DNA of 23,648 nt, from positions 1-23,648 of the forward strand of contig JAMYGW020000031.1 in NCBI GenBank assembly GCA_025617375.2, given 5' to 3'. The DNA comes from Acarospora socialis. Taxonomy: Eukaryota; Ascomycota; Lecanoromycetes; Acarosporales; Acarosporaceae. The position numbers were made by a program, and so were the translations under genes. The notes beneath the pieces were generated by a model. It was not told the DNA's origin, did not search any database, and saw nothing but the letters and a program-made list of their open reading frames with translations. Below, in pieces: positions 1-9,978 of the stretch; the stretch's first letter is position 1, and each line of letters starts with the position of its first letter.

Positions 1-2
1 TT

Positions 3-1910
3 GGTTCCCCAAAGCTGAGATACATCCTCCACCAGTTCCATGTCTACGTACTGCCACAGGTGACCGGCGACACCTCTCGAAAGGTCCTGATTACAGAGGA
101 CCTCCCTATCACGGCATGGTTCTGGGAGATATGCTGCAATGTCGTGTACGTTGAAACCGCAGTCCTCCATGCTGGATTGTCGCATCAGGAGCGAGCTGCT
201 TTGGTGAACAGATTCAACGATAGTAATGACAGCCTCAAAGTCCTGATTATAATGTACGCAGTCTCGGGTCTAGGGATCAACCTGGATAAAGCGTGTTGCC
301 GAGTGGTAGTTGCCACCACAGCGATAAATGCACCGTTAGAAATGCAGGCATGGACCAGAGTTGTTCGGGTGACCTTCCCTATCCCATTTCAGACCAGTAT
401 GAGAACTGACTATTTGCCTAGGTGTCGCAGACATCTCCAGTGTTAGTGATAATCCTGATGACTGAGAACTCCCATGACCAATATCGGAATTCAAAACGAA
501 CGGACAAGTTAATTGTGGACCTTGCGACCAGGGCTTACTCAGAGAAGGTGAAGCAGTTGTTGATTCACCTGTTGAACGAGGGCAATCGTCAAGTAAAGGA
601 TGCGCACGAGAGCCAGCTTGGAAAGGAGTTGCTTGCTGGGAGAAAGCTCCTGCCCGACTCAAGCAACCCTTTAGACGTCAATTCTGATAATAACGAGATG
701 GAGATCGACAAAGCGGCTGATATCAGTATGAAGCGTGTACCCGAAAAGCCTAGCCGTTTCACAGAAGAGGCCTTGACCATTTACGGCAGTGACCACCTTG
801 ATAAGGCTATAGAAATGAAAAGCATAGGCAAGAAACCAGCGCAGAAGCAACAGGAAGACGACGTGGAATCAGAATATGAAAACGTCGAAGAGGCTCCAGG
901 TTCAGACCAGTCTGACAAGGACTCCGAATATCACCATTCAGAAAAATTATCTGATTCATCCTCGGACGACCAAGGGTCTTCCATCGCCGAAGACAACGAG
1001 ATCCCTAGGATTGACGTGGACAAATTCCTTGAATCTGAGACAATAAAGAGCATCCGAAAGAATTATGCACGACTGACAACGAAGCAGCAGGAATCCTATA
1101 ATCAAGAGGAAATGAACCTCCGCCAGTTGCTAAGCTTGGATCCCAAACATGTCTACACTATGGAAGACCTCAACGACACCGCCATCCTCAGCCGTGCACT
1201 CAAACTCCTATACCAAGCAAGATTTGGCCAAGAGTACAATCACACACGGATCAGCCCCCACATCAAATACAATATGCTACCGTTGGACGTCGCCAGGGCT
1301 ATAAAGCAGAAGGTATACAAGGAAGACAAAGATCTCCAGGAGTCGTTAGGGATTGTGAGGGAACCCTCTCAACTGTAAGCTTTCTTTCAATAACCTTCTC
1401 CTGATGTTTGTGGTAACGTGTCTAGTGGTTCTGCCCCAATATTGACACCCAGAAAGCGTCGTGTCGAGAAGCGCAGTCTTCAAAGTCCGTTGAAGGGTGA
1501 TGGGAAGGTTTGTAGGCCTGACATGAGTATTTGACATATTTAGAAGCTGACAATGTCACTGCATTAAGTCACGCAAGCATGTGTCCACCTCTGACAATGA
1601 AACTTCGGAACCCCAGCCAGTGAAGAAGCCGAGGGTGTGAGTACGTCTTCATACCAGTCTGAAGCTTGCTGATCATTGTGTAGTAACCAAACCTAAACAA
1701 CGGCCGTGCAACTTGGCCTCAGAAGACAGAATCAAGAGTCTGACTAGTGTGAAGGCAGACCAAGGCACTGGCACAGAGGATCATCGCTCAGTTCAAGATG
1801 TTGCTAATGGTTCATGGGGTGGCCTTGACGATAAGAACGAGTCAGGGTACAAGGCAGATGACACAGATTGGCTCAACTAGGTAGATAAGTGGAACAAGGA
1901 GTACAATTAG
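3..1910 (+). CDS. SNF2-family ATP-dependent helicase, C-terminal part (5' end outside window)
   Basis: This is the 3' end of a nuclear SNF2/Swi2-type DNA translocase gene. Codons 3-368 give the second RecA-like lobe: SPKLRYILHQF, KVLITEDLP, VLHAGLSHQERAALVNRF (motif IV area), then GLGINLDKA (motif V) and QAWTRVVR (motif VI arginines). A phase-0 intron, 369-421, has a CTGAC branch site and ends CTAG; joining gives VVR then VSQTSPVLV, the usual post-motif-VI segment. Exon 2 (422-1374) continues through an acidic Ser/Glu/Asp-rich tail. Further introns fit at 1375-1425 (GTAAGC) and 1508-1568 (CTGAC branch), with TPRKRR basic tail residues between. An exon from about 1684 ends at TAG 1878-1880, but codons resume in frame to TAG 1908-1910 (DKWNKEYN), so the first TAG may be a mutated CAG. 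The exon 4 to exon 5 junction (GTGAGT at 1637) does not keep frame, which suggests a small indel. Family assignment is firm; whether the tail is functional is not. Confidence 0.82.
369..421 (+). other. Spliceosomal intron in the SNF2-like gene
   Basis: The 53 nt intron begins GTGACC and ends CCTAG, with CTGAC at 406-410 about 11 nt before the acceptor. Removing it restores the family-typical sequence VVR-VSQTSPV across the junction in phase 0. It is one of the clearest signs that the window is fungal nuclear DNA. Confidence 0.8.
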
Positions 1911-3271
1911 GATGGGACATGGTCACTGGTGTAGCAATGATCCTAGATCTACATAGCTTTGCTGCACCGGATAGACTTGATTGAAGTTCCCTTTCTCATC
2001 AAACAGGCGACTGACATACCTTCACTCTGACATGCCTCCAAGTCGGGAACCTCATTGTTAAGACAGGTCTGAGTTGAGAGACTCTTCTATTCGAGACAAT
2101 TACATGATCTCCAGATAATATTCATTAGGTTAGAGATTCAACTCAATGTCTATATCAACATGGGCTTTGCCTGGTAGCTGTCTTACACGTCCAGAAGCAG
2201 CTGAATAGAGCTTGGCTTGCGAATATCTCACCAATGTAAGAGCCTTGAGACCGTGCAGGCGTACTCAATTTCATTGAGATTTCACATTGCTCGGCGGATT
2301 TTAGCAATCATTCAGGTGCAATTTTCAGTCCCATGCGTGGACATTCATTTTCCTGCCTGCTGTTCCCTCTGGACGACCTCTTCACCAAAATCAAACCTAG
2401 AGTTGCACCAACCTGCTTGACCGTAGTCGAGTTGGATGATTAGCAATTTAGAGGACGAAACGGCCCATGTTGAGGCGCCGATGAGTTCCGCACATAGCTG
2501 AGCACTCAGCTCCCAGGGGGCTGTCTTCTGGGCTTTGGACAAAGAGGCATGGCCGACAATGGGCTTCAGCTATTAGCGTCTCCGAAAAGGTGCTTGAAAT
2601 TAGCCTTCGTACGACTTAGAACATACAAATACCTACAGTACCTGTATTGCACATGCGACCTCGATAAACTATTGTTGCACTCAGTCAAAGGATGGATGAT
2701 TCTGGGAGTTGAACATACTCCTTACCGTAGCATCAATGCGGTTGCGATCTCATCCATCCCAATTCTCCGGTAACATACCTTAGTCAAGATATACTTTGAG
2801 GTCAAGTTACAGTACGTGCCTTTTGAGACTGAGAAGAGGTGAAAACTGAAAAAGTGAAGGGTGAGACTCCTGATGAGTCCATATTTAAACCAGTGAACTT
2901 GCGCTCGGTACAAGGCAAGGGGAAGCAGACACTAAGGCAGTTTCTGAGAGGGGCAGGGCCTCCACATTCATTCTGACCATCTTGTGAAGAGGCCTAAAGG
3001 ACAGAAGATCATCATCGGAAAGAGATGAAAAGGGAAATAACACTTTGCATGACAGTTATGAAAAGTGAGCAAATGAGATCATCCTGACAGAAGTCTGCTG
3101 CCTCGGGGTTGAACTACGTGTTACTCTGGATGGAGTGCCGGAAGCCCGACTTTGTGGTTCATGGTGTATTGACTGCGTGGGTCCCGCCCATGCCAATGGG
3201 CCAACGCCATTGGTCATTTACCTAAACCTCAGATTGTGTTCAGGTTCTACAACATAGCAGTAGTGGGGTGA
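1911..3271. other. Intergenic or decayed DNA, no supported gene
   Basis: Reading frames here are short (under 75 codons), and none matches a family I recognise. ORFs at 2217-2420, 2345-2542 (minus) and 2549-2773 overlap one another. The 2549-2773 frame runs into a GT...ACAG pair at 2770-2810 that could be an intron, but the following frame closes quickly. I see no repeat or RNA gene. Confidence 0.4.
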
Positions 3272-3639
3272 ATGAGTGATCAACATGCTCGCTGGACTAC
3301 TTCAGAACAGCCGGGAAATGTTATCGTCACTGCTCCAGATGTTGATAATGAAGCGTTTCGAAAATAAGACACTAAGACTTCAGTTGGACCCGGGAACCAC
3401 AGCTTGCATATTGATGTATGAGAGCATTCAGCTGGTACTTCACTGTGGTCTGCTGTCGCCAATAGAAGCCTTCATTGCAGTCATTGATCATCATACTGTG
3501 ACTCGAAGCCAACAACGTAACCGTTCAAGATCTTGACCTACAATACGAGATCTACGGTTCCCGTGCAAGATCAGAGCGGCCTGTTTGGGACATGATTGAT
3601 AAGAACGCTATTGTTGTAAAATTCAAGATGCAAATTTGA
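3272..3639 (+). pseudogene. Decayed exon(s) of an unidentified gene
   Basis: An ATG at 3272 opens a frame reading MSDQHARWTTSEQPGNVIV and continuing with ordinary-looking protein sequence through TAA 3365, TGA 3419 and TGA 3485. The codons between the stops remain sensible (DTKTSVGPGNHSLHIDV, then HSAGTSLWSAVANRSLHC). From 3502 a different frame takes over (EANNVTVQDLDLQYEIYG, then RPVWDMIDKNAIVVKF) and closes at 3637-3639. The stops could be CAA-to-TAA and CGA-to-TGA changes. I do not recognise the family. The case for a real gene rests only on composition and continuity. Confidence 0.35.
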
Positions 3640-3956
3640 TGGTTTTTGCTGCCCAAACATGTTTATTGTTCTACAGTTTCCCAAGATTGAGAGCTCCAGA
3701 AACGCGAATGAATACAGAGAGAAGCTGAAAGGAAACGTGAAACCGGTGGGGAGAGCTTCGGGAAGAGTTGGTGGGAAACTTTTGACCTAAATTGTTTTGC
3801 CTGAATTCTATAGTGAGAGTGCGGCCGAAAAGATTGTCAGAGACTGACGCTTGGATGGCAGTATGTCCGTACCTTGACTGAGAAGCTATCGTGAGGGGTA
3901 CAATTGAGGTTGCAACAAACAAGTGAAGGTATCAGGACTTGGACTCAAGCTAGGCA

Positions 3957-4307
3957 ATGCAATGCCTGGCAAAGTACTTGAAACAATTGAACTTGGGTTG
4001 GCAGCGGATAGAAGAGAGCATTTCAAAGACGATCGAGCTAGAGGGGCATGAGCTGGAGGGGCATGAGCTGGAAAGTCCAAACCAAGTCGACCTTGTAGTT
4101 GAAAACAACGGTCATGTCAACATCAGGATCCTGGGGCGTGTCGCCCCTGAGTTACTTCTCCCTTGGACGACGGTTGAACGCTGGCATAAACCGACGGCGT
4201 TCAATTTCTTTTTAAAACACATGTGTGAGGCAAATCTTCACCTCCGACATGAGAAGCGGTCGGAGGTTATCCATAGCCTGGGTAATGGCATACATGATCT
4301 GGATTAA
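3957..4307 (+). CDS. Hypothetical protein ORF (116 codons)
   Basis: This uninterrupted plus-strand frame encodes a soluble, helix-prone protein with no signal peptide or membrane segment. Residues 26-40 contain a duplicated ELEGH unit produced by a 15 bp tandem repeat. I see no recognisable domain. A second frame over 3935-4050 also reads plausibly (LGLKLGNAMPGKVLETIELG), so the true frame is uncertain and the region may be a frameshifted remnant. There is no clear promoter or neighbour relationship. Confidence 0.3.
   Translation: MQCLAKYLKQLNLGWQRIEESISKTIELEGHELEGHELESPNQVDLVVENNGHVNIRILGRVAPELLLPWTTVERWHKPTAFNFFLKHMCEANLHLRHEKRSEVIHSLGNGIHDLD
4035..4072. repeat. 15 bp tandem repeat, about 2.5 copies
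   Basis: Units at 4035-4049 and 4050-4064 differ by one base (GAGCTAGAGGGGCAT and GAGCTGGAGGGGCAT), followed by a partial third copy to 4072. The unit length is a multiple of three, so the overlapping frame is preserved. Confidence 0.85.
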
Positions 4308-4543
4308 AAGTGTTAGGCAAAGTGATAGTCAAGGGACTGACTAACCCCCTGAGAGACCATTATAAAGAACAGAAGCCAAATATTCAAGGAGAAGAGCGGA
4401 ACTCAATAGCAGACAAGAGCGAAGTGAGCCTGAAGCAGACCGGATTGCCAGTAGAAAACACTTTTATATGAAGAGGTAAGTCTTAAATGGATAAAGCAGG
4501 AGAATGAGATTCAGGTTACTCCATTTATGGAGGTGAAAGATGA

Positions 4544-4894
4544 AAGATTTCTCTGAAGATTTCCAGAATTGGCTCAAGTTTGGCGGTCTCAAGGTTAAAC
4601 AAATCCTCTCTGAGGTACACCGGTGCAACACAAACTGGCTTCCCGGAATTTGAAGATTTTGAAATTACCTCTTTAGTTTTGGGATGGCAGCATGAAAGAT
4701 GTATGGGCCTCTAGCCTGTGCAGGGAGATGAAGTCTTTCATGTACTGCTGGGAGAACTGTTCGCAACACAGTATTTCAGAAAAAGAAGCATACCTAAGCT
4801 ACTATCTGAGACCTCACTACAAATTGCATCACCTGAAGTAGGAGTGCTGTGTTCTTGTGAGGAAAAGTCTTCTGAACTTTCATCTCTTTCAAGG
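4544..4894 (+). pseudogene. Decayed exon of an unidentified gene
   Basis: One frame reads continuously from 4544 to 4894 except for TAG at 4712-4714. Representative segments are SSLRYTGATQTGFPEFEDF, EITSLVLGWQHERCMGL, then after the stop PVQGDEVFHVLLGELFATQY and FRKRSIPKLLSETSLQIASP. It ends at AAG followed by GTGAGC (4894-4899), a good donor site. The TAG could be a mutated CAG. I do not recognise the family. The next coherent frame downstream, 5185-5493, may belong to the same gene. Confidence 0.4.
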
Positions 4895-5184
4895 TGAGCC
4901 TTTCACGACAAAATGACAGGCTTTTGGAGAAACTAGTAGCTGTAGCCAGCTGGCTCAGCGGTGTTTTTGCTGAAATATGAGATATATGTTCATCCCTGAT
5001 ACAGAGTCAAGATGACCAGCGTCAACTCAGTACCTGACGATCCCAAACAACCCTTTCTTGCTTCAACATTTCTTTGGCAGTGCAATGGGAAAAGTATTGC
5101 CCATTTCTTGCTTAGACCCACCATACAGAGTGGTAAGAGTCACACTGCAAAAGGATAACTGGGAAAGTGCAAGTGTGATTTCCT

Positions 5185-5493
5185 GTGAATTTCGAGTATG
5201 ATTCTCATACTCTTCATTCTTCAATCTCTATGTTGAAGCCATTAGAACATTTCTATTTTGTGGACAGCACTCCACTCATCATGAATCTGTCTCTTCCGGG
5301 CTTTCTTCAGCAAAGAGCTCAATATGTCCTGCTTGACTCCTCTTCAACAGGTCGACGGGAAGAGTGGAGGTGTTCACTAGCCCTTGCCCAACTCATTAGA
5401 CTCAAACATGTTTGACTGGCAGTTGCAGCAGTGATCTGCTTTCTAGTACCTTTGTTCTTCATTCTGCCGTATATGCTTGACCACTTGCAATAA
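5185..5493 (+). pseudogene. C-terminal fragment with one membrane segment
   Basis: A frame from 5185 reads through TGA 5413-5415 to TAA 5491-5493. After the internal TGA it encodes LAVAAVICFLVPLFFILPYM, a convincing membrane helix, and ends HLQ. The internal TGA fits a CGA-to-TGA change. The TAA overlaps an AATAAA-like string. It could be the tail of the gene seen at 4544-4894, with the intervening 290 bases being intron or decayed exon. The family is unknown. Confidence 0.38.
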
Positions 5494-5575
5494 AATTCAA
5501 TATGTTCAGACACACCGCCGTGACGGACTGGTCACAACTCACATATAGCCAATACATAAACAATCCAAATCAGAG

Positions 5576-5740
5576 ATGATGGCAACAAGCGTGCCCTCAT
5601 CACAAGAGCCCGGCAATTCTGTAAAGCCAGCGCCACAAAAGGGAGGTGGAGCAGTCACTGCAGAGCTAAGGGTGATGATGCAGAGTCTTGAGAAGAGCCT
5701 TGAGCAACAGTGTGAGGAGATCAGACAAAGAGAAGATTAG
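5576..5740 (+). CDS. Short coiled-coil ORF, possibly a retrotransposon gag start
   Basis: Tandem ATG codons at 5576 and 5579 open a 54-codon frame. It has a Ser/Pro/Gly-rich head (MMATSVPSSQEPGN) and then a heptad-like Glu/Gln-rich segment (AELRVMMQSLEKSLEQQCEE). The frame stops at TAG 5738-5740 but stays charged and helical for another 17 codons. The layout of a polar head followed by a coiled coil resembles the N-terminus of fungal LTR-retrotransposon Gag proteins, but no zinc knuckle, protease or LTR is next to it, so this is only a suggestion. Confidence 0.28.
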   Translation: MMATSVPSSQEPGNSVKPAPQKGGGAVTAELRVMMQSLEKSLEQQCEEIRQRED

Positions 5741-6070
5741 CAGAGGGAGGAGAGCAAGCAAGAAGGTCATGGATTTACTGAAGAAGCAGAATGAGCACAA
5801 CTATCACTATCCTCCCGTTATCCAGCCCAAGATTTGTGGTTTGCAATTCTATCGCAACTCAGTATGGACAGTAATAAGCACGTGAAAGAGAATGAAGGAA
5901 CCATGAAGACAGCATTTGGGGAAGCCAAGGAGGCTCATGTGCTCTGAAAATAGCTTTCTACAGATAAAATTTCTGCCCTTGAATAAGATTAACAGTTGAG
6001 CCTACACAGACAGAAGCCAAGTTACAGGACGCAGTCACAGCATCAGCTCCACTGGGTGCCGTCCTTTGTA

Positions 6071-6509
6071 CTCGTAGTGGCCAAAAGTGACGGTTATTTT
6101 GTAATTTCTCACCAAAACACACAGTTTTCACATATACATTAAGCCACACAACACCGTCAGAAATCTCTAAAAACTTTAGTCATAGCAGATATTTATTAGA
6201 AGAATCTCATGCATATATTCTCTGACTTTCAATCAATAATATCATAATGTGTTGACGAAGTGAAAAAACATAAAAATTGCTTAAATTTGTATGAGAAACC
6301 ACTGATTTTTTGTACTTTGACAGTTAATTTCTAAATGCACAACATCTCTAATGGAATTCTGAGTAGACAGATCATTATTTCTTATGAAAATTAAATATCA
6401 GTGTCAATTATATAATTCTTCAATATGTTGTGCTTGAGTGGTATACTTGTAAAAACTGGGTGTTTTGGTGAGAATTTATGAAATAACCGTCACTTTTGGC
6501 CACTATGAG
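6071..6509. mobile_element. MITE with long TIRs and TA target duplication (Stowaway/mariner-like)
   Basis: Left and right ends are inverted copies: CTCGTAGTGGCCAAAAGTGA at 6071 matches, in reverse complement, the sequence ending at 6509 with one difference in those 20 bases. The match continues for about 63 bp per arm (to about 6135 and from about 6446), including CTCACCAAAACAC. TA lies immediately outside each end (6069-6070 and 6510-6511), the duplication made by Tc1/mariner transposases. The 439 bp element is AT-rich inside and holds no coding frame, so it would need a transposase in trans. Its ends begin CTC, as Stowaway elements do. Confidence 0.85.
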
Positions 6510-6549
6510 TACATGCACACTCTGCTACCAGAAAATGCAAGATATTTCC

Positions 6550-7200
6550 AAAGTTGACCATCTTGCCGGAAAGGGACATGCTAGAGAGCTGATATCTGAG
6601 CCATCACCTCTCCTGGTCTCACTACACGTCAACTCTAAAAAATCAGGGACATCTGAGGTGAATTAAACGAAAGAAGAAAGGATCCGCTAGTCGTCTGTTG
6701 CAAAGTTGGGCCTGTTCATCTTGTAATGCCGTCAATACATTTCGGCAAAAGGCATCACATTCCCGCTCCAGCTCCGACTCAAAGCTTTTGACCACTGACA
6801 GCCCTTTGGACAACTTCTTCGATTTCTACCACACTTTCCATTATGATGCCTCCACACCGCACGAGCATGTGCTGCACGTGAGGCAGAAGTGAAAGCCTCT
6901 GCATGTTTAACATTGTGAGTACCAGCAGCAGCAGGACTTGGATTCACAGCAGGACCCGGGTTCGCAGCAGAAGTAATGCCACCGTTGGCTACAGCAGCAG
7001 GTCCCAACCCTACAGCAGGAGCAATGCCACCATCGACAGCAGCAGTGGCAGCACCATTTGCGTTCAACCTGAAAATGATACAAAGACGCTACTACAAGAA
7101 CATCTTTCTCACTCACTTAGCCAAGCCCTGCAAAATCTCCTTGCCCTGCAAGAACAGAACCTCCTGATTATACAGCAGCACTTGCTCAGCAAGTGAGAGG
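6550..7200. other. Ala/Gly-repetitive segment with decayed coding on either strand
   Basis: An imperfect GCA/GCAG-rich stretch at 6918-7060 gives Ala-rich peptides on both strands. On the minus strand, parts of two frames read like helical protein (MESVVEIEEVVQRAVSGQKL, then ELERECDAFCRNVLTALQDE) but are separated by a shift. On the plus strand 7080-7196 encodes a leucine/glutamine-rich coiled coil (SHSLSQALQNLLALQEQN) that ends at TGA 7194-7196. I cannot decide which strand was coding and do not name a product. Confidence 0.3.
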
Positions 7201-7703
7201 CAAAGTGGTTCGGGATGTTTCGCCAGTCCTCCTTCTACATTCTCATCCACGTTGATGCATGAGGGTGGGAGAGCATAGTCTTTGGTGTTCAGTTAGTAGC
7301 CATGATTTTTGATCTGGTCTTGTTTGCTTTGAGTTATTGGTAAGAGCAAGGGTGAAAGGGTTTGTTGAGATTTCAGAGCTGCCAGCGACATGTATATGTT
7401 TGCAGTTTGACAGTGCTCGACTGCAAGGAAACAGGGAACAACATTCCTTCATCAGCTCTGGTGTTCAGAGTCAGTGAAGCATGTAGTATGCATCTCTAAA
7501 GAATACAAGACAAGCAATAGATGAGATTGATGACCATGTTGTTGCCAGTGCTCGTCAGCTATAGCAGTTTTATTGACTCCCCTCAGGCTCACATCACCTG
7601 TGATGGCGACTGTGTAACGTTTGTGCCACAGTTTGGCTAGGTGGGTTGGAGGCATACTGAATATGATTCTAAGATCACACCTGACCTTCAAGTATACCTT
7701 CTT

Positions 7704-8378
7704 TCAATTGCTGTCATAATCAACTAACGCCCCGGTAGGTATTGCCGCCCCGAAAATGGTAGGTTCACTAGGGCCCTCACTGCATACGGAAGCGTTCTGT
7801 TGGCTCATTCCTTCTTCCATTTGATGCCCAAGAGTATGATGGTGTGACCAAATGTAGAACCCCATGTCTTCTCCCTCACAAGGAAGGGATCTACTATGGC
7901 TCAAGTATTGTCACTGAGCATCAGACAAAGCGTCTCTCACCTTCTTTCCGCCTCCCCCAACGCTTTGGTCTTCCAGGACTTCTTGATGCGGTGTTTCCCA
8001 GGCTTGATGCTTTTCGAGTCTGCACCCTCGAACAAAGGTTTCGCCTCCACTTTTGCGATGGCACCGTTCCCTCCTGAATAGCAGCGCGTCTCCGATCTTC
8101 CTCCATCTCCCCTAGCGGGTCGATACCCAAGCTCATCCTGCCCTTGAGATCTTCCATAACTTCCTTGTTCTTCTCCCACACCTTTTGATCCGCCCTGAAC
8201 GCTCTTCAGAGCTTCTTACTTGCAGCATAAGGGTCATCCCAGTCCTTGTCCTGTACCTGCAAAAGCTCTTTAAACCTATGTTGATCTGTCTTGTCTGCCG
8301 CTTATCTTCAACATTCCCCTCCAACACTGCGAACACATCGTTCTGCAACCCTCCCCTTGTCGGTTCTGATTTCTCCAT
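7704..8378 (-). pseudogene. CWC16/SAF4-like (DUF572, CCDC130/YJU2 family) splicing-factor remnant
   Basis: The family comprises spliceosome-associated proteins with an N-terminal zinc-binding domain and a charged helical tail. Read from 8378 downwards: NDVFAVLEGNVEDKRQTR (the family's D-x-M/V-F-x-LE-x-x-VEDK element), then in another frame KDWDDPYAASKKL, a TGA at 8206-8208, RAFRADQKVWEKNKEVMEDL, KGRMSLGIDPL and EMEEDRRRAA. This is the hallmark order K-D-W-x-D-P-Y, L-R-R-A-F-R, LGI, EDR. A third frame gives KPLFEGADSKSIKPGKHR. Further on NT-stop-AIVDPFL matches the conserved DPFL near the C-terminus, and the end GALVDYDSN stops at 7704. The N-terminal zinc domain is absent, with at least three frameshifts and two in-frame stops (both TGA, consistent with CGA). 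Confidence 0.7.
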
Positions 8379-8436
8379 TTGTACATAAGTTTATTACCAT
8401 ACATTTTCAAGTCAGCCTGACCAATCATCGCCCATA

Positions 8437-8679
8437 TCACCATCTGCAGAAATTCATAGCCACTATTGTCATCATCCCAGTACCAGACTCCCACAAGAAC
8501 TTCCCTCTCTTAAAGATTCTATCTCCAGTCACAGTCTGTACCTTTTTGTACCCAAAACAAAAGCATTTCTGCACAACTTTGCCTGTCTTCACCAGGCTGT
8601 TATCATCAATTCCAACAAAGGTTGTCTCCATAATATTCTGAGTGAGGTATCGTGAAATGGGTTCTAGCCAAGTGACCAT
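8437..8679 (-). CDS. Unidentified 80-codon minus-strand ORF
   Basis: The frame encodes a Trp/Cys/Lys-containing peptide (LVKTGKVVQKCFCFGYKKVQ, then RIFKRGKFLWESGTGMM) with no family I recognise. It lies where the zinc domain of the CWC16-like remnant would be expected but does not resemble it, so it may be an insertion or chance frame. A second minus frame, 8276-8494, overlaps. Confidence 0.2.
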   Translation of the reverse strand: MVTWLEPISRYLTQNIMETTFVGIDDNSLVKTGKVVQKCFCFGYKKVQTVTGDRIFKRGKFLWESGTGMMTIVAMNFCRW

Positions 8680-8699
8680 TCTTGCATGTCCTCCTCAAG

Positions 8700-9100
8700 A
8701 GTAGATGCATTGTAGTAGCTTCTAGCTTGTATCGGCTGCTGTGTGATGAGGTAAAGCTGACTCAGGTCTGTTGAATTTCATAGGATTCAGAAAACAAATT
8801 TCTATGAGCTGTGCGACAAGTCTCAAGTTGTATGTTGGCAGTTCCAAATTTGAGGACATAATTATGATTTTATTAATTTTATGAATGAACTTGACGTTCT
8901 TGATGATGATTAGATTCATGATGATGATGATGATAGTTTTGATTTCTTAAAATAAGTCAATGATTTTGTTCTGAATTGCATGCAGTTCTTGTTTTTGAAC
9001 TTAAACTGTAGTTTAAATATAATGTATGAAGGTAAATCTCTTGCTATGTTCAGTAATATAAAATGATTGTAGAGTTTTTAATTCAAACTGCTTCTTCATA
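8700..9100. other. AT-rich non-coding DNA with a GAT microsatellite
   Basis: This stretch is visibly AT-rich and has no credible coding frame. A GAT/ATG microsatellite runs from about 8901 to 8936, interrupted by ATTC. It marks the start of a roughly 1.2 kb AT-rich island between the CWC16-like remnant and the gypsy fragment. Confidence 0.6.
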
Positions 9101-9113
9101 TTTATAAAGACAT

Positions 9114-9387
9114 GTTGAAATTAGGAGATCTTTGACCTAGCGTTGGACTTCTTCGTATCACGTGAGGTTGCTTAGTCAGTGCACACCACAAAATTATCCA
9201 CTTTGTGTATTCTAGGATTCTAGACCTTAAGACACCTAATATCAACCAATAGAAATGTTTCAATTTCAACAAATACCCAAAGTGAATAACTTTTGATCTG
9301 CACTGACTAAGCAGTGTCATGTGACATGAAGAAGTCTCAATGCTAAGTTGAGTAGAGTTAAAATTTTAAAGACCTTCTAATCTCAAC
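9114..9387. mobile_element. Imperfect long palindrome, probable decayed MITE
   Basis: The two arms are inverted copies. TGCTTAGTCAGTGCA at 9169-9183 is matched exactly by its complement at 9299-9313. Outside it, TAGCGTTGGACTTCTTC pairs with GAAGAAGTCTCAATGCTA, and GTTGAAATTAGGAGATCTTT (9114-9133) pairs with AAAGACCTTCTAATCTCAAC (9368-9387). Inside, ATTATCCACTTTGTGTATT pairs with AATACCCAAAGTGAATAA. Many differences are C/T or G/A. No coding frame is present and I could not fix a target duplication. Confidence 0.65.
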
Positions 9388-9566
9388 ACTCTCTTTTAAA
9401 TCTAGTCAATCTAGACATTCTAGATAATCTAGACACTTCTTCACTAGTCAGTATATATTTTTCAATTTTACTAAGAAGTAAACTCATCAGCAAGATGAGA
9501 AAACAGTGTGAAAAAGATTGAGACAACAGTGAGATGAGAAAGCAAGAATGAGATGAAGAAGAAAAA

Positions 9567-9768
9567 TGTTACACCGTGAGGTTGATCACTTTGACCGTGG
9601 TCGACACGCTAGAACTAACTAAGGCAATAGTGGCAGCTAGAGCGCCGCACTTCTCAACAATATCTGAAGAATCTACTATTATGCACTTCAAAAAGTGACT
9701 TCATTTATAATGATGCAATGCACAGAAAACAAAGATCAACTTTATTAAATTAAGACATTCATGTAACA
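9567..9768 (-). mobile_element. Possible LTR downstream of the gypsy fragment
   Basis: The segment begins TGTTACACCG and has ATGTAACA at 9761-9768, so its ends are short inverted repeats of the TG...CA type. On the minus strand an AATAAA sits inside it, as expected near the R region. It lies on the 3' side of the minus-strand integrase fragment, where a 3' LTR belongs. No target duplication or polypurine tract is clear, and the upstream boundary could lie anywhere to about 9970. Confidence 0.3.
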
Positions 9769-9978
9769 GTCAGAGTTCAACACATTAACAAGATAGAAAA
9801 CATGCGAATTAGTTAAAACAGAGAATAGTAAAGTAGTACACAGAGTATTCATCAGTATTTTTAGTATTTAGTTTTATGACCTATCATGCGTATCATCTGA
9901 CCCTGTGATCACTCAACTCTATTTTCACCCAACTCTAAAACCTCTAAGCCCATTCTCGATACTGTGCAGGATTCACTA

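Noticed and set aside
336-662. 108-codon minus-strand ORF
   Set aside because: It lies opposite the SNF2-like exons and crosses the intron; its composition is that of an antisense shadow.
6907-7116. Cys-rich minus ORF (repeated CC pairs)
   Set aside because: The cysteines come from the GCA/GCAG repeat read in one frame, with no conserved spacing.
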